Shown here one piece after another: positions 43,911-53,325 of a stretch of 64,000 nt of DNA. Made by a program: the position numbers and the translations under genes. The stretch's first letter is position 1. Every line of letters begins with the position of its first letter. The notes beneath the pieces are model-generated. The model saw nothing but the letters and a program-made list of their open reading frames with translations, was not told the DNA's origin and searched no databases. The stretch comes from Oscillospiraceae bacterium (GTDB taxonomy: Bacteria > Bacillota > Clostridia > Oscillospirales > Ruminococcaceae): the NCBI GenBank assembly GCA_031266415.1, contig JAISBB010000001.1, positions 285,556 to 349,555 of the forward strand, in the 5' to 3' direction.

Positions 43911-45917
43911 ATGGCACTCAGAAAATGGCAAGTTTTGAAAGAGAACAAAGAGCTGGCAGAAAATATTTCGCAAAAAACCGGTCTGTGTAGCTTCCTAACT
44001 GATATTCTTGCGGCAAGAAAATATGACGAAAAAACACTTGAAACATTCTTTGAGGAAGTCAATCAATTAAATGACCCGTTTCTTTTACCAGATATGGGCA
44101 AAGCGGTTGAAAGAGTTAATTTGGCTATACACAATCACGAGAAAATAATGATTTTTGGAGATTACGATGTAGATGGTATTACCTCCGTGGTAATCTTAAT
44201 GAAATACCTTAAAAAATCCGATGCTAATGTCAATTACTATATACCAGATAGAGATACCGAAGGCTATGGGTTAAATCTCTTATCAATTGAAAAATTCAAA
44301 CAACAGGGAGTTAATCTAATAATAACCGTAGATAACGGCATCGTCTCAGTTGATGAAATAGATTTCGCAAACAGTTTAAACATTGATGTTATTGTAACAG
44401 ACCATCATACAATTAGAACTAAGCTTCCAGCTGCCGTTGCTGTTGTCAATCCCATGCGAGAAGAATATACCGGTTTAAAAAAAATTTCTGGTGTTGTGGT
44501 TGCATTAAAATTAATTATGGCATTAGCAGGAGATGAATTCACATCTATTTTTGTAGATTATGCTGAACTGGCCTGTATGGGAACAGTTTCCGACGTAATG
44601 CCAATCTTAAAAGAAAATCACTATATTGTTAAAATCGGCCTAAAATCACTTGAAACCTCGCAAAATCCCGGATTAAAAGCACTTAAACAAATCGCTAGCT
44701 TAAACCACAAGCAATTAACAACCACAGACATTAGTTTTGGACTAGCACCAAGGCTAAATGCAGCCGCAAGACTTAATTCAACACAACTTGCCATTGACCT
44801 TCTTTTGTGCGAAAATGAAAACAAATGCTATGACATTGCCCTCGCCATTGAAAAGAAAAACATAGAGCGCAAAAAAGTTGAAAAACAAGTGTTAGATGAA
44901 GTCTACGCTTATTTAGACGCATTTCCAAACGAATTGAACCGCCGAATTATTATTGTTGCAGGAGACGGCTGGCACCATGGCGTAATTGGGATTGTTGCTG
45001 CAAAAATTTGCAATAAATTTTTTAAACCGTGCCTAATAATCAGCTACGATGGAGAAATAGCAAAGGGGTCGGGAAGAAGTATTGATGAATTTTCTTTGAT
45101 TGAAGCAATCAACAGCGTGGACGACTTATTTATTAAACATGGTGGGCACAAAACTGCAGTAGGGTTGACAATGCCTACCGAAAAACTTTTTGATTTAAAA
45201 ACCAGGTTGGAAAATTACGCTAGGAATAATTTTAATATCATGCCAACAGGAACCCTCATCATAGACCGTATTGTTACAGGGCAAGAATTAACAATTTCAA
45301 ACATAAAAAGTACCGAGTTTTTAGCCCCTTTTGGTGAAGGCAATCATTCACCAATTTTCGAACTAAAAAATTTATTAATCAATCAAATAATACCACTTTG
45401 CAACGGTAAATATATTAAATTCATAATAACCAGCCCCAGTGTGATAGAATTGCTTTGCTTTAAAATGAATATAAGTGAATGCATTTACAAACCCGGCGAT
45501 ATTGTAAACGCTGTTGTAAGTTGCAGTGTTGATAAATATAGAGGTGTAGAGCGCCTTTCAATCAAAGTAAGTGATTTGCGCTACTCTGATTTTAATCAAG
45601 AACAATATCTAGAAGGAAAGCAACTATACGAAAATTTTAAACTCAACGAAACATGCGACAAAGCTAAATTAAAACCAAACCGCGAAGAGATTGTAACTGT
45701 TTACAAATCCATTTGGCGAGAAAAAACACCATTGGGCACAGACACCATCTTTTTCAAAATACGTAATTTCAACATCAATTATGGCAAATTTCGCATAATT
45801 TTAGATATACTTGCCGAATTAAGTGTTATTATATATAAAAGGGACAAAGTTTCCATAAACAAAGTCAAAGAGAAGCAAAACATAGAAAACTCTGTTATTT
45901 GGAGTACCCTGAATTAA
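43911..45917 (+). CDS. recJ: Single-stranded-DNA-specific exonuclease RecJ
   Basis: A 5'-3' exonuclease of DHH type that provides ends for recombination and mismatch repair. The 668 residues have IFGDYDVDGITS, a Mn-binding VTDHHTI (DHH), HGVIGIVAAKI, and GGHKTAVGLT of the DHHA1 domain. An OB-like C-terminal region follows. ATG behind AAGGAGG, 36 nt after tatD. Confidence 0.95.
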   Translation: MALRKWQVLKENKELAENISQKTGLCSFLTDILAARKYDEKTLETFFEEVNQLNDPFLLPDMGKAVERVNLAIHNHEKIMIFGDYDVDGITSVVILMKYLKKSDANVNYYIPDRDTEGYGLNLLSIEKFKQQGVNLIITVDNGIVSVDEIDFANSLNIDVIVTDHHTIRTKLPAAVAVVNPMREEYTGLKKISGVVVALKLIMALAGDEFTSIFVDYAELACMGTVSDVMPILKENHYIVKIGLKSLETSQNPGLKALKQIASLNHKQLTTTDISFGLAPRLNAAARLNSTQLAIDLLLCENENKCYDIALAIEKKNIERKKVEKQVLDEVYAYLDAFPNELNRRIIIVAGDGWHHGVIGIVAAKICNKFFKPCLIISYDGEIAKGSGRSIDEFSLIEAINSVDDLFIKHGGHKTAVGLTMPTEKLFDLKTRLENYARNNFNIMPTGTLIIDRIVTGQELTISNIKSTEFLAPFGEGNHSPIFELKNLLINQIIPLCNGKYIKFIITSPSVIELLCFKMNISECIYKPGDIVNAVVSCSVDKYRGVERLSIKVSDLRYSDFNQEQYLEGKQLYENFKLNETCDKAKLKPNREEIVTVYKSIWREKTPLGTDTIFFKIRNFNINYGKFRIILDILAELSVIIYKRDKVSINKVKEKQNIENSVIWSTLN

Positions 45918-45997
45918 AAAACACAAATTGAACCTGAGTCCAAATAAACAATACCACCAGTAAAAATACCCTTTTACATAAGGAGAGGAGTAACCCT

Positions 45998-48193
45998 ATG
46001 GATGAACTGTTAGAAGGTTTGCTTTTAACTGCAAAAATCCATAAAAATCTAAATCCAACTCAAATAAAAAAGGCATATATCATGGCACGAGATGCACACG
46101 GGAGCCAAATTCGCCATTCTGGTGAACCCTATATAATTCACCCTGTTAATGTAGCTAAAATTCTAATAAACGAACTTGGCATGGATACCAACACCATTGT
46201 TGCGGCTCTTTTGCACGACGTGCTTGAAGACACCACCGTCACTTATGAAGACATAAAAGCTGCCTTCTCTGTAGAGGTCGCAAATTTAGTTGCTGGCATA
46301 ACAAAACTCAGCACCATGACATATCAAAGCAAAGAAGAAACCCAAGCAGAAAACGTTCGCAGAATGTTTATGGCAATGGCCGAAGATGTGCGTGCAATCA
46401 TAATAAAATTGGCGGATAGGTTGCACAACATGCGAACAATTGAATTTGTTAAAGAAGAAAAGCAACTTACAAAAGCTTGCGAAACCATAGGAATTTATGC
46501 ACCAATTGCACACCGGTTAGGAATTAGCGACATTAAAGAAGAATTAGAAGACATATCAATTAAAGTGCTAGATCCTAACGCTTACGCTGAAATTGAAGCT
46601 CACCTAACTCTGAACAAAGATGCCAGAGAAAAACTTCTTCAGCAAATAAAGAAACAATTAGAAGATCGATTGCTTGGGGAAAATATAAAAAGCTCAATAG
46701 AATCACGAGTGAAAAGCATTTATAGCATCTATAAGAAAGCATATGCTAACAACCAATTCTTCAGTGAAATAAATGATGTTTATGCTATTAGAGTCATCTT
46801 AAACGATGAAATTGAATGCTATAATATATTGGGAATAGTTCATGATATGTTTCCGCCCATCACAAATCGGTTCAAAGATTACATCTCAACCCCCAAATCT
46901 AATCACTACCAATCACTGCATACAACAGTTATGAGCAAAATGGGAATCCCCGTTGAGATTCAGATTAGAACCTGGAACATGCATCAAACGGCCGAATATG
47001 GAATTGCCGCTCACTGGAAATATAAAACCGGGTTAAATAACAAATACGACGAATTTGAGCGAGGAATTACCTGGGCGCGACGTTTATTAGAAGAGCAACA
47101 AGAACACGGAAATTCCGGGGACCTAATTTCTTCCATTAAATCAGATTTCATGCCGGAAGAAGTCTTTGTTTTCACACCCAAGGGAGACATAAAAAATTTA
47201 CCTAAAGGTTCAACTGTCATAGATTTTGCTTACGCTATCCATTCAGACATTGGAAACCGTATGGTTGGCGCAAGAGTCAACGGGCAGCAAGTAGCTTTAA
47301 GTTACGTGGTTAATACCGGTGAAATTATTGAAATTATTGTTAACGACAAATTTAATGCACCAAGAAAAGATTGGTTACAGCTAGTTAAAAGCAGTGAAGC
47401 ACGCAACAAAATTAAAAGTTGGTTTAAAAACAAAAATAGTGATGCCAACATCACAGAAGGGAAACGAACCCTTGCACAAGAATTTAAAAAGCGCCTCATT
47501 AACCTTTCAGAAACCCAGATGGCAGAACTTATTTCTGAAATTGCAGCTAATCATAGATTTAAAACCGTTGATGAATTTTACGCTGCATTGGACTATGGTG
47601 GCATTTCTCTTCGCGAAATTATGCCGGGAATCGAAACATTATTCCAAAAAAAATATTATCAAAAAGAGCATATTACAGTAGCTCAAACCCCACTTTCGCA
47701 GTTGCAAACTGCCGGCAATAGATGTGTTATTGTTGAAAATATCAGAGACTGTCTAATTAAATTTGCCAAATGTTGCGAACCTATCCCTGGTGACGACATT
47801 ACTGGATTTGTAACCCGAGGACACGGTGTTTCAGTCCATAAAAAAAATTGTCCAAATGTTCAAGCAGCAAAAAACGCAGAACAACAAGCAAAGTGGGTTA
47901 ATGTAAGCTGGTCCCCAGGACAACCAAATATTAAATTCAGCGTTGGTGTTGAGGTAATTAGCTACGGCCGTCCCGGGATGCTGGCAGATATCGCTTCCCG
48001 AATTTCTGCAGAAAAGATATTAATTCATTCTGTTGATGCCAGAGAGATTGAGGACAAAAAAAACTCCATAAGGTTTACCATTGGAGTTGAAAATCTATAT
48101 CAGCTAAATGCCGTAACCAAAAGCATCGAGTTATTGCGCGGTGTAATTTCAGTTAGAAGAGTTGCCTCAAATTTTTTAAATGAAAAGATCTAA
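45998..48193 (+). CDS. relA: Bifunctional (p)ppGpp synthetase/hydrolase, RelA/SpoT homologue
   Basis: It makes and degrades the stringent-response alarmone. The 731 residues are full length: HD hydrolase domain (SGEPYIIHPVNVA, AALLHDVLEDT near residue 72), synthetase domain (SIYSIYKKA, TPKSNHYQSLHTTVM, VEIQIRTWNMHQTAEYG), TGS domain (EEVFVFTPKGDIKNLPKGST), a helical/zinc-type region (CCEPIPGDDITGF) and a C-terminal ACT domain. Both active sites look complete. It follows recJ by 80 nt. Confidence 0.96.
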   Translation: MDELLEGLLLTAKIHKNLNPTQIKKAYIMARDAHGSQIRHSGEPYIIHPVNVAKILINELGMDTNTIVAALLHDVLEDTTVTYEDIKAAFSVEVANLVAGITKLSTMTYQSKEETQAENVRRMFMAMAEDVRAIIIKLADRLHNMRTIEFVKEEKQLTKACETIGIYAPIAHRLGISDIKEELEDISIKVLDPNAYAEIEAHLTLNKDAREKLLQQIKKQLEDRLLGENIKSSIESRVKSIYSIYKKAYANNQFFSEINDVYAIRVILNDEIECYNILGIVHDMFPPITNRFKDYISTPKSNHYQSLHTTVMSKMGIPVEIQIRTWNMHQTAEYGIAAHWKYKTGLNNKYDEFERGITWARRLLEEQQEHGNSGDLISSIKSDFMPEEVFVFTPKGDIKNLPKGSTVIDFAYAIHSDIGNRMVGARVNGQQVALSYVVNTGEIIEIIVNDKFNAPRKDWLQLVKSSEARNKIKSWFKNKNSDANITEGKRTLAQEFKKRLINLSETQMAELISEIAANHRFKTVDEFYAALDYGGISLREIMPGIETLFQKKYYQKEHITVAQTPLSQLQTAGNRCVIVENIRDCLIKFAKCCEPIPGDDITGFVTRGHGVSVHKKNCPNVQAAKNAEQQAKWVNVSWSPGQPNIKFSVGVEVISYGRPGMLADIASRISAEKILIHSVDAREIEDKKNSIRFTIGVENLYQLNAVTKSIELLRGVISVRRVASNFLNEKI

Positions 48194-48265
48194 TGTGGTG
48201 AAAAAACTACACGCAATCGTCAAACTTACATGTATAATTAAGTTCTTAAAAAGGATTGATATCTC

Positions 48266-48859
48266 TTGAAATTAAAGCGAATTGTGACAGGTGATTTGAA
48301 AGCGAACTGTTATATCTTAATTGATGATGCAACTCAACATGCAATAATAATCGATCCTGGTGCAAATTTTTCAGCAATTAACAAAGAATTAATTGGCACA
48401 AATCCATTGCTTATTTTGTTAACTCATGGGCACTACGACCACATCGGGGCTGTTTCTGAATTGAAATCAGCTTATAAAGGCCTTATTGTTTGCATCGGGG
48501 CAGCAGATGCAGAACTTCTACAAGACTCTAAAAAAAACATGGGATATTGGAGTAATCAGCACATTAAAAGTTTTACGGAAGATAAATTGCTTTCTGGTAA
48601 TGACGAGATTAATTTTTGCAACTCAAAAATCAAAACACTCGCAACTCCAGGGCACACACAAGGAAGCACTTGCTATTTTATTAATGGTTTACTGTTCAGT
48701 GGCGACACACTTTTTAAAGGCGCAACAGGGCGCACGGATTTATATGGCGGGAACCAAAGCGACTTAACGCAATCAATTAATCGCTTAAAAAAACTCAACC
48801 CCCAAACTATTGTGTACCCCGGCCATGGATTAAAAACAACAATAGGGGCAAAAATCTAA
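48266..48859 (+). CDS. MBL-fold hydrolase, glyoxalase II-like
   Basis: A 197-residue metallo-beta-lactamase-fold protein with THGHYDHIGA, GHTQGSTCYF, FSGDTLF and a final YPGHG, so both metal ions should be bound. This small form is common next to relA in clostridia. The C-terminal substrate domain of true glyoxalase II is absent and the substrate is unknown. TTG start behind AAAGGA. Confidence 0.88.
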   Translation: MKLKRIVTGDLKANCYILIDDATQHAIIIDPGANFSAINKELIGTNPLLILLTHGHYDHIGAVSELKSAYKGLIVCIGAADAELLQDSKKNMGYWSNQHIKSFTEDKLLSGNDEINFCNSKIKTLATPGHTQGSTCYFINGLLFSGDTLFKGATGRTDLYGGNQSDLTQSINRLKKLNPQTIVYPGHGLKTTIGAKI

Positions 48860-48893
48860 TTTCCCATGTAGAAAAGAAAGGATAATTTGCATT

Positions 48894-50117
48894 ATGGAAC
48901 TTTATGCCGAATTAGAAAGAAGAAATATCATTGCGCAAGTTACAAACAAAAACGCTGTTCAAGAATTAATAAATCGCGGGGATACCGTATTTTATATTGG
49001 ATTTGACGCTACTGCAGATAGTTTGCATGTGGGGCACTTCATTCAATTTATGATGATTCGCTGGCTACAAAGCACGGGGAACAAACCGATCATTCTTCTT
49101 GGGACTGGCACCACATTAATAGGAGACCCAACCGGGAAAACCGACATGAGAAAAATGCTTTCTAAGGATGAAATTAATCACAATTCCGACTGTTTTCAAA
49201 CACAAATAGAAAAATATATAGACAAAAACAACGCGATATTTGTAAGAAATGGAGATTGGCTTTGTGAACTAAAATATCTTGAACTTCTGCGTGAAGTAGG
49301 CACTCACTTTTCTGTTAACCGTATGCTAACAGCAGAATGTGTGAAAACGCGAATGGAACGCGGACTTTCTTTCTTAGAATTTAACTACGTGGTTATGCAA
49401 AGCTACGATTTTTTACACCTTCACCGCCAGTATAATTGCAAACTTCAATTGGGTGGTGACGATCAATGGTCCAATATATTAGGTGGCGTTGAATTAGTGC
49501 GGCGCACAACACAGCAAGAAGTTTTCGGCATGACTTTTACACTGTTAACAACCGTCAGTGGACAAAAAATGGGGAAAACAGAAAAAGGCGCCCTTTGGTT
49601 AAGCGAAGATCGTCTCCCAGTTTACGATTTTTACCAATACTGGCGTAACGTTGACGATTCGAAAGTTTTTGAATACATGAAAGCACTAACATTTCTCCCA
49701 ATTGAAGAAATTGAAGAAATGGAAAGAAGCCACAAAGATATTAATATATGCAAAAAATTGTTGGCGTTTGAAATAACAAAACTGGTTCACGGGGAAACGA
49801 AGGCAAAAACTGCGCAAGAAACAGCAACTGCAATTTTTAGTGGGAACATGAAAACGAAGAACATGCCGAATTTAACACTCACACCCAATGACTTCGCCGC
49901 CGATAATACAATCGCATTGAATACTATCTTAATTAAACTTGGTTTAGCACAATCAAAAAGCGAAGCGCGGCGACTGATTGAGCAAGGAGCAATTAAAATC
50001 GATTCTGAGCAAATCTCTAATTTAGAACATGCGCTCACAAAGAAGGAACTGCTTGAAAATAACATCGTAATCCAAAAAGGGAAAAAAACATTCTTCAAAT
50101 TAAATTCGGAAAAATGA
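48894..50117 (+). CDS. tyrS: Tyrosyl-tRNA synthetase
   Basis: A class I synthetase of 407 residues. The HIGH motif appears as HVGHF and the KMSKS motif as KMGKTEKGA. The tyrosine pocket is in YVVMQSYDFLHL and LGGDDQWSNI. A C-terminal S4 RNA-binding domain (SKSEARRLIEQGAIKI) is present. Its substrate tRNA-Tyr is at 37.4 kb. No T-box leader is visible upstream; the gene sits 34 nt after the MBL gene. It ends in the ATGA that starts queA. Confidence 0.96.
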   Translation: MELYAELERRNIIAQVTNKNAVQELINRGDTVFYIGFDATADSLHVGHFIQFMMIRWLQSTGNKPIILLGTGTTLIGDPTGKTDMRKMLSKDEINHNSDCFQTQIEKYIDKNNAIFVRNGDWLCELKYLELLREVGTHFSVNRMLTAECVKTRMERGLSFLEFNYVVMQSYDFLHLHRQYNCKLQLGGDDQWSNILGGVELVRRTTQQEVFGMTFTLLTTVSGQKMGKTEKGALWLSEDRLPVYDFYQYWRNVDDSKVFEYMKALTFLPIEEIEEMERSHKDINICKKLLAFEITKLVHGETKAKTAQETATAIFSGNMKTKNMPNLTLTPNDFAADNTIALNTILIKLGLAQSKSEARRLIEQGAIKIDSEQISNLEHALTKKELLENNIVIQKGKKTFFKLNSEK

Positions 50118-51136
50118 GTGTAAATCTTTCACTTTTTGATTTTGAGCTTTCACCACATTTAATTGCACAAAGTCCAACAACCCCCAGAGATGCTTCTTGC
50201 CTTATGATCTTAAATCGGTACACAAAATCAATTATTCACGAAACATTTAAAAATCTCACAAGCTATCTGTCATCAGGCGACCTTTTGGTTATGAACAACT
50301 CTCGAGTACTCCCCGCACGACTTTTTGCCACAGGCGCAAATAAAATACAAATGGAATTCTTATTGATAAAACAACATCAACCACACATGTGGGAAGTTAT
50401 GGTAAAACCAGGGAAGCGTGCAAAAATCGGTAGTACCTTTGAATTTGAGGCAGTTCGCGGCGAAATTATACAAATTTTCCCTAACGGACATCGACTTGTA
50501 AAATTTACAAGCTCTGGCGATTTATTAAAAACACTAGAAAAAATCGGGAATATTCCACTGCCACCATATATCAAAAGTAAATTGGAAGATGTTGAACGGT
50601 ACCAAACAATCTATTCCAAATCCCCTGGATCAATTGCTGCACCAACGGCAGGACTTCATTTCACAGCAGAAATATTTAACAAACTAATAGCAAATAATAT
50701 TTCCGTTGCATGTGTTACTTTGCACGTTGGCCTCGGCACTTTCAAGCCAGTGAAGGTTTCAGACATAACAAAACATCAAATGCATGAGGAAACCTTCACG
50801 TTACCAAAAGAAACCGCGCAAAAAATCATCCAAACAAAAAATTCCGGGGGACGTGTTATTGCAGTGGGCACCACCAGCTGCCGCGTTCTAGAATCCGTTT
50901 GGCAACGGCACAAAAAAATCCAAGCCGAAGCCGGAACAACGAACATATTTATTTATCCCGGCTATAAATTCAAAGTAATTGACGGTTTGATTACAAACTT
51001 TCATTTGCCTAAAAGTACTTTACTTATGCTGGTTTCTGCCTTTGCTGGCCGTAAATTTATTTTAGGCGCTTACCTAAATGCAATTGAAAATCACTATCGT
51101 TTTCTTAGCTTCGGTGATGCCATGTTGATTTTGTAA
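50114..51136 (+). CDS. queA: S-adenosylmethionine:tRNA ribosyltransferase-isomerase
   Basis: It adds the epoxycyclopentane ring in queuosine synthesis at G34 of tRNAs for Tyr, His, Asn and Asp. The 340 residues show FDFELSPHLIAQSP, SGDLLVMNNSRVLPARLF, PTAGLHFTAE, HVGLGTFKPVK and LITNFHLPKSTLLMLVSAF. tgt is not in the window. It overlaps tyrS by 4 nt. Confidence 0.96.
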   Translation: MSVNLSLFDFELSPHLIAQSPTTPRDASCLMILNRYTKSIIHETFKNLTSYLSSGDLLVMNNSRVLPARLFATGANKIQMEFLLIKQHQPHMWEVMVKPGKRAKIGSTFEFEAVRGEIIQIFPNGHRLVKFTSSGDLLKTLEKIGNIPLPPYIKSKLEDVERYQTIYSKSPGSIAAPTAGLHFTAEIFNKLIANNISVACVTLHVGLGTFKPVKVSDITKHQMHEETFTLPKETAQKIIQTKNSGGRVIAVGTTSCRVLESVWQRHKKIQAEAGTTNIFIYPGYKFKVIDGLITNFHLPKSTLLMLVSAFAGRKFILGAYLNAIENHYRFLSFGDAMLIL

Positions 51137-51162
51137 TGTGATGTGAAAGGAAATCATTTAAA

Positions 51163-51411
51163 ATGCGTTTAGATAAATATTTAAAATTATCAAGAATTGT
51201 TAAGCGGAGGAGCATTGCAAATGAACTTTGCAGTGCCGGCAAAGTTAGCGTGAATGGGAAAAACGCAAAAGCCTCTCATGAGGTTAAAGTTGGCGACATT
51301 TTAGGCTTAAAAATAACAGGAACAGAAAAACAATTTCGCATCATAAAAATATCGGAGCATGTTCCCAAAGATGTTTCGGCATCACTTTTTGAAGTTATAA
51401 ATCCTGCATAA
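51163..51411 (+). CDS. rqcP: RqcP, S4-domain ribosome quality control factor
   Basis: An 82-residue S4 (Hsp15-like) protein: MRLDKYLKLSRIVKRRSIA followed by GKVSVNGKNAK and KVGDIL. RqcP binds the 50S-RqcH complex and drives tRNA translocation during alanine tailing. ATG behind GAAAGGA. RqcH is encoded at 22064-23686. Confidence 0.92.
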   Translation: MRLDKYLKLSRIVKRRSIANELCSAGKVSVNGKNAKASHEVKVGDILGLKITGTEKQFRIIKISEHVPKDVSASLFEVINPA

Positions 51412-52464
51412 TTCTCCTCTAAAGGGGGGCTTCCGTATTCCCGACACAATCCTTGCGCAAACACCTAAAGCGCTTGCCTTCACATTTATTCAAACTCAGC
51501 ATCTTGTTTACTTGGCACATAAAATTCCCCACTTATTTCGTGGTGCCAGTGTCCATCGGCCTGTATTTTACATTTTTTCTCTCGAATGTATTTCGCAATT
51601 GTGCCTCAGGTTCACATAATATTTAGTTATCCTAAAACGCCGGTTCCCAAACACACATGTTCGAAAATTATCATAGACCTCTTGGCGTTAAGAAAAACCT
51701 GAATACTTATTGACATCTACTTAAACTTTTAATCTCAGGCTACTTGCTAAATCATAAAACAAAAAACGAGTGTAATGCTAAAACGCATTTTCTCGTTTTT
51801 TAACTTAAGAGGTTGAGTACTTCATGTCACGAAAAACAACCCAACCAATACCAAACGATTTCGTTGGAGAAAGCATTACCGCCACTGAAAGCTGAGAACC
51901 TAATTATCACACTTATCCAGTAGTTTTTCTCATCAAAAAAAGCCGAACGTGCCAACAAAAGCACTGGGAAACATCAGCACAACGGCTCAGATGACACCCA
52001 TGTCAACTCAGAACATCAGATGATAGGTACAGACTAAAAGCGAATCCTACGCAAAATCCAGATTCCCCCGGCAAAGAATACCTGGTGCAATGGCGGTAAA
52101 CAGCACGTCGAATCTGAGACTTCCGATGATGGCAAAACGGTAAAGCAACAGCAATGGCCACGCAAAATCGTGAGCACGAGGATTGCAATCCGCCCACACT
52201 TCAAAACATAACGAACATCATTCAGATGGTTGACAATCGCCGGGAGGGAACAAAGTACGACCATCGGGCTACTCACCGGAAGCTTGGTTCCCGAATCCGC
52301 CAGCACAAACGCACACTACCCCTTTAATCAACCTCGCCGAACCGTTCGTGTTTGAGCACAGAGAACCTGTTGTTTGTAGTATTCTCGGCGAACAAAAATG
52401 CTGATAGCAAGAAGTAGCACCTTAAAGGATATGCCAAAAAACTAACCGTCATAAGAACTACCTT
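51412..52464. other. Gene-free stretch with remnants and a GC-richer patch
   Basis: No intact gene is visible in about 1 kb. On the minus strand, about 51600-51489 reads as the clean C-terminal end of a protein (IAKYIREKKCKIQADGHW, then EISGEFYVPSKQDAEFE and TAA), with stops upstream, so it is a truncated relic of unknown family. From about 51840 to 52400 the DNA is richer in GC than the neighbours, with only short frames on both strands. It may be decayed foreign sequence. Confidence 0.45.
51761..51801. terminator. Strong hairpin/terminator downstream of rqcP
   Basis: AAAAAACGAG pairs with CTCGTTTTTT, with an inner AATGC/GCATT stem. T tracts on both strands make it a plausible bidirectional terminator for the relA-rqcP and degV-side transcripts. 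Confidence 0.7.
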
Positions 52465-53325
52465 TCACAACTCACGCGGTTGGCCCCAAAACGAGATGTT
52501 TATGGTTCCAGGGCCACTATGTGCACCAATAACCGGTGCTAATGGAGTTATATACACATCGCAATGGTAAGATTTTTGAATTAATTTCGCGCAATATTCA
52601 GCATCTTCTACACAATCTGCTTGCGAAATGAACATAAACTCGTTTTTATTGCAAGTAGAAAGGCGAGTTTCAATATCGTGGACCATTACATCTAAAGATT
52701 TGCGTCTTCCGCGCGTTTTTGAATACAATGTTAAATTCCCTGCGGCATTAACTGTAAGCAATGGTTTAACTCCCAGCGCAGCACCAACAACAGCAGTAGT
52801 CTTCGAAATTCGCCCTCCGCGTTGAAGGTAAAGCAAACTATCAACTGTAAATAGGTGTTGAACACCTTTTCTATTTTCCTCTAACCAATTTTCAGTTTCT
52901 TCGAAAGTGTTCCCTTCCGCTTGCATTTTAAGTGCTTGGTTGTAGAAAAGTGCTTCACCACTTGCCGCCGCACGCGAATCTATTACTTTTATCTTTCTGT
53001 TCGGGAATTCGCTACAAAGCTCATTTGCAACAGAGCAACACGCATCAAACGAACCACTAATCCCAGAAGAAATCGCTATGTGAATAACATCTAAACCCTC
53101 TTCCAAAAGAGGACGAAATAGATCATGGATAGCCGACTGACTTGGCTGCGAAGTGGAAACGGCAGCACCATTTTTCATACTATCATAAAACTTGCTATAA
53201 TCCGAGCTTTCAAATAAGCGTCCACTCAAAAAACATGGCAGCCTAACAAACCCAACTCGATATTTTTTTAAAAAATGCATGTGTAAATCTGCGCCCGTAT
53301 CCGTTGTAATTACGAAGTCTTTCAC
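52465..53325 (-). CDS. DegV-family fatty-acid-binding protein
   Basis: The 286 residues begin VKDFVITTDTGADLHMHF, the DegV opening, with STSQPSQSAIHDLF, AISSGISGSFDAC and YLQRGGRISKTTAVVGAALGVKPLL further on. Members such as FakB present fatty acids to the kinase FakA. No fakA is visible here. GTG at 53325 shares a base with the murC stop (TAGTG) and is preceded by AAGGAG. Confidence 0.92.
   Translation of the reverse strand: MKDFVITTDTGADLHMHFLKKYRVGFVRLPCFLSGRLFESSDYSKFYDSMKNGAAVSTSQPSQSAIHDLFRPLLEEGLDVIHIAISSGISGSFDACCSVANELCSEFPNRKIKVIDSRAAASGEALFYNQALKMQAEGNTFEETENWLEENRKGVQHLFTVDSLLYLQRGGRISKTTAVVGAALGVKPLLTVNAAGNLTLYSKTRGRRKSLDVMVHDIETRLSTCNKNEFMFISQADCVEDAEYCAKLIQKSYHCDVYITPLAPVIGAHSGPGTINISFWGQPREL

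Noticed and set aside
51840..52440. Insertion sequence or transposase remnant
   Set aside because: No DDE or other transposase motif, and no terminal inverted or target-site repeats could be made out.
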